From NCBI GenBank assembly GCA_964614375.1, contig CAZTLI010000358.1:1-5911 (forward strand): a stretch of DNA of 5,911 nt. The letters run 5' to 3'. Below the pieces are notes generated by a model, which worked only from the letters and a program-made list of their open reading frames with translations, was not told where the DNA came from and ran no database searches. This document shows, piece by piece, positions 1 to 4,785 of this stretch (the stretch's first letter is position 1; every line of letters begins with the position of its first letter). The DNA is from CAZTLI01 sp964614375. Its GTDB lineage: Bacteria; Chloroflexota; Anaerolineae; Aggregatilineales; Phototrophicaceae. A program made the position numbers and the translations under genes.

Positions 1-2
1 CT

Positions 3-11
3 ATTATATCA
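3..11 (-). promoter_or_regulatory. Possible extended -10 promoter element overlapping the aroB stop
   Basis: On the minus strand the bases running through the aroB stop codon read TGATATAAT, a perfect match to the bacterial extended -10 consensus TGnTATAAT. The TG comes from the TGA stop of aroB. No good -35 hexamer is visible 16 to 18 bases upstream, which fits extended -10 promoters, as they tolerate a poor -35. If real, it would start a transcript for a gene beyond the left edge. A nine-base AT-rich match can arise by chance, and the downstream gene cannot be seen, so this is a weak call. Confidence 0.25.
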
Positions 12-1055
12 TTGAATACTTCGTAACACGTCCTTCACCATCGTCTCCGGCACATTTTCGACAATGGCTGCCTTGCCAACATCCTGGAGCAATACAAAGC
101 GAGATACGCCATGCTTCCACTTTTTATCCGTTCGCATAGCGGCATAGATCGCGTCAGGATCGAGGCCGCCAATTTGACGGGGGAGTCCGGTCTCAGCCAG
201 AAGCGCATCCACCTGTTCAACCAGACCCCCACCACACAGATTTAAGGCTTGCGACAGCCGCACAGCAGCCAATAAGCCAACGCCAACCGCTTCACCATGC
301 AGCCACGCATAACCCGTCACCTGTTCGATGGCGTGGGCAAAGGTGTGACCGAGATTAAGATGGGCGCGGACACCCTGTTCATAGGGGTCTTGCTGAACGA
401 CATCAACTTTGACCTGGATCGCCCGTCGCACCAGGTCTGCGGACTTTTCCGGTGTATGGAGAGCCGGGTCGAGCAAGCCTTCGTCGGCCAGTAACCCATG
501 CTTGAGCACTTCCGCCATCCCGCAGCGCCATTCCTGTGACGGCAAAGTTTTCAACACATCCGGGTCTATAAGGACGGCGTGCGGTTGTTTGAATGCGCCG
601 ACCAGATTTTTCCCCTGCGGCAAATCGACACCGACCTTGCCGCCGACGCTCGAATCGACCATCGCCAACAACGAAGTCGGAATCTGTATCAGAGGCACAC
701 CACGCATATAGGTTGCGGCGACAAAGCCTGCCGTATCACCCACTACCCCACCACCAAGCGCGACAATCGTCGTGCTGCGGTCTGCACCGACATCCACTAA
801 ATCGCTATACAGCCCCACAACAGTATCGAAATTTTTATATTGTTCACCATCCGGCATTGTGATGAGCGCCGCATTCGGCAGACAATCCACCAGCGATTCA
901 CCATACAACGGCGCGACTGTCGTGTTGGTGATGACAACCACACGACCATCCAGTCCATAATTTGCCGCATGATCACCGCTAATGTGCAATAGGCCGCGTT
1001 CGATCAGGATGTCATACCCGCCGCCGGGAGCATCTACGTGGAGTCGTTCTCCCAT
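9..1055 (-). CDS. aroB: 3-dehydroquinate synthase AroB
   Basis: This cytoplasmic, NAD- and metal-dependent enzyme turns DAHP into 3-dehydroquinate, the second step of the shikimate pathway. The 348-residue length is normal for the family. Visible motifs are DGEQYKN (69-75), the NAD-binding glycine run GGGVVGDTAGFVA (101-113) followed by ATYMRG (114-119), IPTSLLAMVDSSVGGK (125-140) and GKNLVGAF (148-155). The expected metal ligands are Glu182 (in AEVLKHG), His237 (in LNLGHTFAHAIE) and His253 (in LHGEAVGVG). The ATG at 1055 lies inside the end of aroK, giving a 22-nt overlap. A strong GGAGGA (1068-1073) precedes it but with a long 12-nt spacer. No better in-frame start is present, because the N-terminal part already matches family length. 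It is the last gene of the visible operon. Identification is secure; only the exact start is slightly open. Confidence 0.97.
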   Translation of the reverse strand: MGERLHVDAPGGGYDILIERGLLHISGDHAANYGLDGRVVVITNTTVAPLYGESLVDCLPNAALITMPDGEQYKNFDTVVGLYSDLVDVGADRSTTIVALGGGVVGDTAGFVAATYMRGVPLIQIPTSLLAMVDSSVGGKVGVDLPQGKNLVGAFKQPHAVLIDPDVLKTLPSQEWRCGMAEVLKHGLLADEGLLDPALHTPEKSADLVRRAIQVKVDVVQQDPYEQGVRAHLNLGHTFAHAIEQVTGYAWLHGEAVGVGLLAAVRLSQALNLCGGGLVEQVDALLAETGLPRQIGGLDPDAIYAAMRTDKKWKHGVSRFVLLQDVGKAAIVENVPETMVKDVLRSIQ

Positions 1056-1537
1056 AATGTGATGATTTCCTCCATGATTTGTTCGGGTGTTTTATTGGTC
1101 GTATCCACTTGATGCGGAATAGCGGCATAGATCGGGCGGCGCGTTGCCAGCACCGCGCGCCAGGTATCCGACAAGGGACGGCTGCCATCGCCCGAAAGAC
1201 GACTTTCCAGTTCATCGTCAGCCAGTGTCAGGCAAACGACAAATCCACTAGCGAGCATCAATTGGCGATTGGTCTCATTAATGAGCGCGCCACCGCCTGT
1301 CGAAATCACGAGACCCGTGCGTTTGGCGAGGTCACGACACAGCTCAGTCTCATACTGCCGGAACGCTGCTTCACCCTCTTCAGCAAAAATCTGCGGAATC
1401 GTCTTCCCGGCGCGACGCACAATTTCATCGTCCATCTCAATAAATTCACGTCCCAGATAGGCCGCGACGAACGGCGCGACGGTCGATTTGCCTGTTGCCA
1501 TGAAGCCCGTGATGACGATGCTGCGTGCGTCATTCAT
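1034..1537 (-). CDS. aroK: Shikimate kinase AroK
   Basis: This cytoplasmic kinase transfers the ATP gamma-phosphate to the 3-hydroxyl of shikimate. Starting at the ATG at 1537 it has 167 residues, typical for the family. The P-loop is GFMATGKST (11-19). The region FIEMDDEI (32-39) takes the place of the usual DxD element: Asp36 aligns with the shikimate-binding Asp, and Glu34 stands where the first Asp usually is. FRQYE (59-63) supplies the substrate-binding Arg60, followed by STGGGA (79-84). The lid Arg is Arg120 (SRPLSD), and TRRPIY (132-137) is the C-terminal adenine/phosphate-contact region. The frame stays open to 1573, but the extra 12 residues precede the conserved beta-strand and match nothing. 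The ATG at 1537 overlaps the aroC stop by 8 nt, and its own ribosome site is weak, so translation is probably coupled to aroC. The 3' end overlaps aroB. Confidence 0.95.
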   Translation of the reverse strand: MNDARSIVITGFMATGKSTVAPFVAAYLGREFIEMDDEIVRRAGKTIPQIFAEEGEAAFRQYETELCRDLAKRTGLVISTGGGALINETNRQLMLASGFVVCLTLADDELESRLSGDGSRPLSDTWRAVLATRRPIYAAIPHQVDTTNKTPEQIMEEIITLWENDST

Positions 1538-2705
1538 AGCCAAAGCGCCATTCCACATTATCCATTGGCACATCTGTCAGCCGATTACGGCGCAGGGTAT
1601 CAAAACGGGGTTTCATCTCATCGAGACTATCGCCGCCGAGCTTTTCCAGCAGGGCATCCGCCAGGACAATCGCCATCATCGACTCACCAACGGGCACAGC
1701 ACGCGGTAAAGCGCAAAAATCACTGCGTTCATAGGTCGTCATTTCGGGTTCGCCCGTCGCTAGATTGACCGATTCCGCGCCGCGTAACATGGTCGAAATC
1801 GGCTTCATCGCCACGCGCACGATAATCGGTTCGCCCGTAGTGACGCCACCTTCCAGACCACCCGCCCGATTCGTCCGACGATGGAGCGTGCCCGTATCAT
1901 CGACTGTAATATCGTCATGCACGTCACTGCCGCGTTTGCCCGCATTGTCGAAGGCATGACCAATTTCCGCGCCTTTCATTGCCTGAATGCTGACCATCGC
2001 CGCGACCAATCGGGCATCCAATTTGCGGTCATAATGCACATGCGTCCCCAGACCGGGCGGCACATTCATCGCCACGACCTCGAAGACGCCGCCGAGCGTA
2101 TCTTTGTCGATTTTCACCTGCCGGATGGCCTCGTGCATCTGTTCAGCGGCGGCGGGATGGGGACAGCGCACATCATTCGATTCAGCCTGTGCGAAGCGTT
2201 CAGCTAAGGACATCGCGCTCAAATCGGCAACGACATCACCAAGCTGCGAGACGTATCCGCCTATGACAATGCCAAATTGCGCGAGGAAGTGCTTGCAAAT
2301 CGCGCCGACAGCCACGCGCATCGTCGTCTCGCGGGCACTGGCACGTTCCAAGGATAGACGCAGTTCTCGATAGCCATATTTAATCGCGCCTGTCAAATCG
2401 GCATGTCCGGGACGGGGTGTTGTAATCGGTGTGATGTCGCGCTCTTTCCAATTCTTGAAATCACGATTTTCGACAATGAGTGCAATCGGCGCGCCTGTCG
2501 TCAGACCATTCATCACGCCCGATGTGATACGCGCCGTATCGCGTTCAATGTGCATCCGCCCACCAGAACCATACCCCTGCTGGCGGCGAAAAAGTTCTTG
2601 ATTAATCACGTCGGTTGTCAGCGGCAGTCCGGCAGGCATCCCTTCCAGAATCGCCGTCAACATCGGCCCGTGACTCTCTCCTGCGGTAAAAAACCGAATC
2701 GGCAT
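1530..2705 (-). CDS. aroC: Chorismate synthase AroC
   Basis: The enzyme converts 5-enolpyruvylshikimate-3-phosphate to chorismate by anti-1,4-elimination of phosphate. It needs reduced FMN and works as a cytoplasmic tetramer. All family signatures are present in the 391 residues: AGESHGPML near residues 8-16, GYGSGGRM near 44-51, RPGHAD near 98-103, the SARETTMRVAVGA block near 122-134, and, in the second half, HAFDNAGKRGSDVHD, RTNRAGGLEGGVTTGEPI, and RSDFCALPRAVPVGES close to the C-terminus. The ATG at 2705 is preceded by AAGGA (2712-2716) with an ideal 6-nt spacer and starts directly on the conserved N-terminal strand MPIRFFTAGESHG, so the start is firm. A 50-nt gap separates it from the small gene upstream. 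Its stop overlaps the aroK start. Length and motifs are intact. Confidence 0.98.
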   Translation of the reverse strand: MPIRFFTAGESHGPMLTAILEGMPAGLPLTTDVINQELFRRQQGYGSGGRMHIERDTARITSGVMNGLTTGAPIALIVENRDFKNWKERDITPITTPRPGHADLTGAIKYGYRELRLSLERASARETTMRVAVGAICKHFLAQFGIVIGGYVSQLGDVVADLSAMSLAERFAQAESNDVRCPHPAAAEQMHEAIRQVKIDKDTLGGVFEVVAMNVPPGLGTHVHYDRKLDARLVAAMVSIQAMKGAEIGHAFDNAGKRGSDVHDDITVDDTGTLHRRTNRAGGLEGGVTTGEPIIVRVAMKPISTMLRGAESVNLATGEPEMTTYERSDFCALPRAVPVGESMMAIVLADALLEKLGGDSLDEMKPRFDTLRRNRLTDVPMDNVEWRFGYE

Positions 2706-2755
2706 AGGGTTTCCTTAAAAGGTTGTGTGCTATCAACATTTATTCAGCGTCATTA

Positions 2756-3058
2756 TCATCTTTTATTGCCCATTCCGGCAGCGCTGCCGGAACAGGGCTT
2801 CCGCATCAATCGTTTGACTACCCTGGAGTCGCGCAAACCTGCGGCAGACGACATCAGATAAGTCAGGCCATCCTGAAACACCTCTCCAATGCCCGTTTTC
2901 ATCGCATAGACATCAAGGATACGAAAGACTTTTCTGCCCACAAGCTGGTGTTCACCGCCCGCTGCCGCCAGCTCGACACGCGCCCGGTTGATGATTTCGG
3001 CGCGCTGTTCCCTCTGCATCAGGTTGTCAAGCGTGATTGCCGTTTTCTGTACAGCCAT
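2756..3058 (-). CDS. Hypothetical 100-residue protein in the aro operon
   Basis: I do not recognise this protein. The frame begins at an ATG at 3058 with AGGA (3065-3068) at a 6-nt spacer, 38 nt after the acetyltransferase stop, in the same direction as every other gene; this is the main support for it being real. It is mostly soluble, with no signal peptide or membrane segment. Residues about 10-33 (LDNLMQREQRAEIINRARVE) look like a charged amphipathic helix, followed by GGEHQLVGRKVFRILDV (34-50) and a mixed segment to about 87. The last 13 residues are low in complexity (S, G, A, K) and are encoded by a perfect palindrome, so the tail may be recent or non-functional. It shows no motifs of dehydroquinase or of AroH/AroQ chorismate mutase, the products one might expect here. 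An overlapping frame exists on the plus strand, but it has no comparable context. Confidence 0.6.
   Translation of the reverse strand: MAVQKTAITLDNLMQREQRAEIINRARVELAAAGGEHQLVGRKVFRILDVYAMKTGIGEVFQDGLTYLMSSAAGLRDSRVVKRLMRKPCSGSAAGMGNKR
2768..2798. repeat. Perfect 20-bp palindrome with flanking GCCC/GGGC arms
   Basis: Positions 2773-2792 form a perfect palindrome whose half-site is TTCCGGCAGC. A further GCCC (2768-2771) and GGGC (2795-2798) pair outside a small internal mismatch. As RNA it would fold into an 8-bp stem with a GCGC loop, extended by 4 bp after the bulge. It sits in the last codons of the 100-aa gene, about 65 to 95 nt upstream of the aroC start. It is not followed by a T-tract on either strand (the minus strand continues AATAAAAGATG), so it does not look like an intrinsic terminator. 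It could be an mRNA stability or processing hairpin, or a copy of a dispersed REP-like palindrome. Confidence 0.6.
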
Positions 3059-3096
3059 CGTGTATCCTGTGCCTCTGTTCGACAGTCTGGTTAGCC

Positions 3097-3573
3097 CTAC
3101 TCTAGCATAATTTCCATACGATGTACGAAATCGGTGAAGCCCTGTTTTTCATAGAAACGGCGCGCCTGTGTATTGAATGCCCATACACCCAATGTCACCC
3201 GTGATATACCGAGTTTACGGGCAAGGTCATAGACGGTGTTCATCAACTGCTGTCCACAGCCTTTGCCCCGCTGGTCATCATTGACTGAAATCTGTTCAAC
3301 GTGGACGAAATCCATCGCATAGGTATAGGGATTCTCCGGGCGACGTTCGACCTGTGCATAGACATAACCCACCGTTTGTCCGTCTGTTTCCGCAATGAAA
3401 ATATAGTTATCCGCGTCCGACAGCACATGCCGAAACACATCCAGAATTTCGCCCGTCGCGGAATGCGGTTTGAACAGTTCCGGTCTGGCCTCAGCATGAA
3501 TGCGATGCACAGGCTCCAGTAGATGTGCCAGCAGTTGGGCATCGTCCACCGTGGCACGCCGAATCGTGAACAT
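3097..3573 (-). CDS. GNAT-family N-acetyltransferase
   Basis: A single-domain GNAT protein of 158 residues, which would transfer an acetyl group from acetyl-CoA to an amine; the substrate cannot be read from the sequence. The N-terminal strand FTIRRATVDDAQLL is typical. The acetyl-CoA pyrophosphate-binding motif A is QRGKGCG (101-107), following the strand VEQISVNDD. The C-terminal motif has Asn134 and the FYEKQGF segment (140-146). Two starts are adjacent, GTG at 3576 and ATG at 3573. The Shine-Dalgarno GAGGGGG (3579-3585) lies 5 nt before the ATG but only 2 nt before the GTG, so I choose the ATG. That Shine-Dalgarno overlaps the aroE stop, which implies coupled translation. Its place between aroE and aroC suggests co-expression with aromatic amino acid synthesis, but a role in the pathway is only inference. 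Confidence 0.9.
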   Translation of the reverse strand: MFTIRRATVDDAQLLAHLLEPVHRIHAEARPELFKPHSATGEILDVFRHVLSDADNYIFIAETDGQTVGYVYAQVERRPENPYTYAMDFVHVEQISVNDDQRGKGCGQQLMNTVYDLARKLGISRVTLGVWAFNTQARRFYEKQGFTDFVHRMEIMLE

Positions 3574-3578
3574 CACGT

Positions 3579-3585
3579 CCCCCTC
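3579..3585 (-). promoter_or_regulatory. Start-deciding ribosome binding site of the GNAT gene, fused to the aroE stop
   Basis: On the minus strand the aroE stop runs straight into the ribosome site: TGAGGGGGACGTGATG. The G-rich core is five bases from the ATG at 3573 and only two from the alternative GTG at 3576, which favours the ATG. Ribosomes ending aroE would sit on this site, as in a coupled pair. Confidence 0.6.
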
Positions 3586-4420
3586 ATTTTCGCGCTTTGA
3601 GCGCCGCGCTCACGGCATCAAACATCACATCAATCGGGGCGTCACGACCTGTCCACAATTTAAACGCCGCAGCGCCTTGCCGAACGAGCATCCCCAGACC
3701 ACCGATAGCCCGTCCGCCATGTGACTCGGCCTGCTGCATCAGGCGTGTGACTTCGGGACGATAGACCATATCATAAACCGTGACGCCTTGCGGAAAGGGA
3801 ACCCCCGCTATCCAGGGGGATTCATCCACATGAGGCCACATACCCGCGGATGTGCAATTCACAATCAGGTCAGTTTGCGCTTCAGCGGCTTCGTCCAGCG
3901 TTTGGACAGCCACGCCCTGAATCCCTGCCGAGAGTGCGAGATTGGCGACCACTTCTTGCGCGCGTGTCAGCGTGCGATTGACAACGGTGACGTGCGACCC
4001 CGCGAGAACCAGTCCATAGATTGCCGCCCGCGCTGCGCCACCTGCCCCCAGAACAACGACCTTAGCATCAGCCAACTTCACTTCGTTGGCGCTCAGGTCG
4101 TCAATGAAACCATCGACATCCGTATTCGTCCCGGTATTGGTCGCGTAAACAATGGTATTGACGGCGCCAATTGCCCGCGCTTTGTCATCCGGCATGATAT
4201 AACGCATCGCGGCCTGTTTGTGCGGCACCGTGATGTTGATACCGACATAACCGTGTCGCCCCGGTTCACGAACACCGTGTTTAACGATGTCCGGCGGAAT
4301 CGCCATCACATCATAGAACCAGTCGTCCATCCCCAATGCTTCAAACGCCGCATTGTGCATCGCTGGACTGAGACTATGTTCTACAGGCCATCCAATCAGA
4401 CCAACTTTATTCAGTGCCAT
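3584..4420 (-). CDS. aroE: Shikimate dehydrogenase (NADP+) AroE
   Basis: The enzyme reversibly reduces 3-dehydroshikimate to shikimate with NADPH in the cytoplasm. The 278-residue length is normal. The N-terminal substrate domain shows SLSPAMHN (16-23), NITVPHK with catalytic Lys68, GAVNT (85-89) and NTDVDG with catalytic Asp101. The Rossmann domain has GAGGAARA (125-132) and NRTLTR (148-153), the NRTxxR pattern that selects NADP over NAD. It is followed by NCTSAGMWP (188-196), YDMVYRP (216-222) and the C-terminal GGLGMLVRQGAAAFKLWTG (240-258). The ATG at 4420 starts directly on the conserved VGLIGWPVEHS strand. AGAGGA (4432-4437) precedes it with a longish 11-nt spacer. The start lies inside the frame-restored end of the upstream membrane-protein gene (14-nt overlap), and its stop is part of the next gene's ribosome site. 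Intact and confidently assigned. Confidence 0.97.
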   Translation of the reverse strand: MALNKVGLIGWPVEHSLSPAMHNAAFEALGMDDWFYDVMAIPPDIVKHGVREPGRHGYVGINITVPHKQAAMRYIMPDDKARAIGAVNTIVYATNTGTNTDVDGFIDDLSANEVKLADAKVVVLGAGGAARAAIYGLVLAGSHVTVVNRTLTRAQEVVANLALSAGIQGVAVQTLDEAAEAQTDLIVNCTSAGMWPHVDESPWIAGVPFPQGVTVYDMVYRPEVTRLMQQAESHGGRAIGGLGMLVRQGAAAFKLWTGRDAPIDVMFDAVSAALKARK

Positions 4421-4699
4421 AACGCGATTTATCCTCTAGTTCGTCATTTTTGCGCTTCTGTTTGGGTTCGTCGTCTAAGCTGATAATCTGAACAACATAA
4501 GTCAAGGCAAACGGTGTAATGAAAATACACAAAAAGAAGCCAATCCCGAAAAAACTATTCCCATATTGCAATCACGACAATAACGCGCACGGTTGACGTA
4601 GATAAAGCTGCTCACCATTGTCAATCCGCAACCAGCGATGACCGACAGCCCAAACTCGCTAGCCGCAATCAACAGTGATTTGATAAACGACTTTACCAT
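4407..4699 (-). CDS. Small two-helix membrane protein, frame broken at a T6 run
   Basis: I do not recognise the family. From the ATG at 4699 the unshifted frame gives 65 residues and stops at 4502; it has one clear hydrophobic helix (about 8-34), a basic Cys-containing loop (RARYCRDCN, 37-45) and then a fading second helix. One extra T, or a -1 slip, in the run of six T at 4549-4554 instead gives VFFGIGFFLCIFITPFALTY, a full second helix, and then a charged tail (LDDEPKQKRKNDELEDKSRY). This ends at a TAA at 4407, for 97 residues in all. The restored end overlaps aroE by 14 nt, matching the tight packing of the operon. This may be a sequencing error, a genuine pseudogene or slippage. GAGGGA (4711-4716) is the likely ribosome site; a TTG at 4705 has a better spacing (5 nt) than the ATG (11 nt), so the start is uncertain. 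The CxxC in the loop could bind a metal or form a disulfide. Confidence 0.6.
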
Positions 4700-4709
4700 A
4701 ACCAACAAA

Positions 4710-4771
4710 ATCCCTCATGAAGTTGGCATCAAATTGAGGAGCATGATACCCTGTCCAACTGCATGAGGGAT
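4710..4771 (-). promoter_or_regulatory. Inverted repeat in the aroA-membrane gene spacer that covers a ribosome site
   Basis: Positions 4710-4726 and 4755-4771 are inverted repeats with 17-nt arms and one mismatch (4720/4761), separated by a 28-nt loop. In the minus-strand RNA the 3' arm contains GAGGGA (4711-4716), the likely Shine-Dalgarno of the small membrane protein gene, paired with UCCCUC in the 5' arm. The structure begins 15 bases after the aroA stop. It is followed by TTTTGTT, so a weak intrinsic terminator or attenuator is the alternative reading, but the long loop and interrupted T-tract argue against an efficient one. The loop also contains CCTCA (4735-4739), which could pair with TGAGG of the ribosome site in an alternative fold. 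Confidence 0.5.
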
Positions 4772-4785
4772 GATTAAAGGAGGAA

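Noticed and set aside
1538..1573. Twelve-residue N-terminal extension of aroK starting at 1573
   Set aside because: The extension overlaps aroC far more, has no ribosome site and precedes the first conserved strand; the ATG at 1537 gives the normal family length.
1079..1768. 229-residue open frame on the plus strand
   Set aside because: It lies opposite aroK and the end of aroC, both of which have all family motifs. Its translation has no domain and looks like an antisense shadow.
2768..2798. Palindrome as an intrinsic terminator upstream of aroC
   Set aside because: There is no T-tract after the stem on either strand; the minus strand continues A-rich. Termination here would also separate aroC, aroK and aroB from their operon without an evident new promoter.
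2723..3094. 123-residue open frame on the plus strand opposite the 100-aa gene
   Set aside because: It runs against every other gene, has no convincing ribosome site and no recognisable motif, and has a composition like other shadow frames. The minus-strand frame has a proper AGGA site and operon context.
3788..4483. 231-residue open frame on the plus strand
   Set aside because: It is antisense to the intact aroE gene and has no recognisable motif; treated as a shadow frame.
4735..4760. Possible sigma-70 promoter (TTGGAC on the minus strand) in the aroA-membrane gene spacer
   Set aside because: No acceptable -10 hexamer lies 16 to 18 bases downstream; the bases are better explained as part of the inverted repeat.
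4776..4784. Perfect Shine-Dalgarno AAAGGAGGA on the plus strand next to the aroA stop
   Set aside because: No ATG, GTG or TTG follows at a usable distance on the plus strand, and the downstream plus frames are shadows of aroA. On the minus strand it is only a pyrimidine run after the aroA stop.
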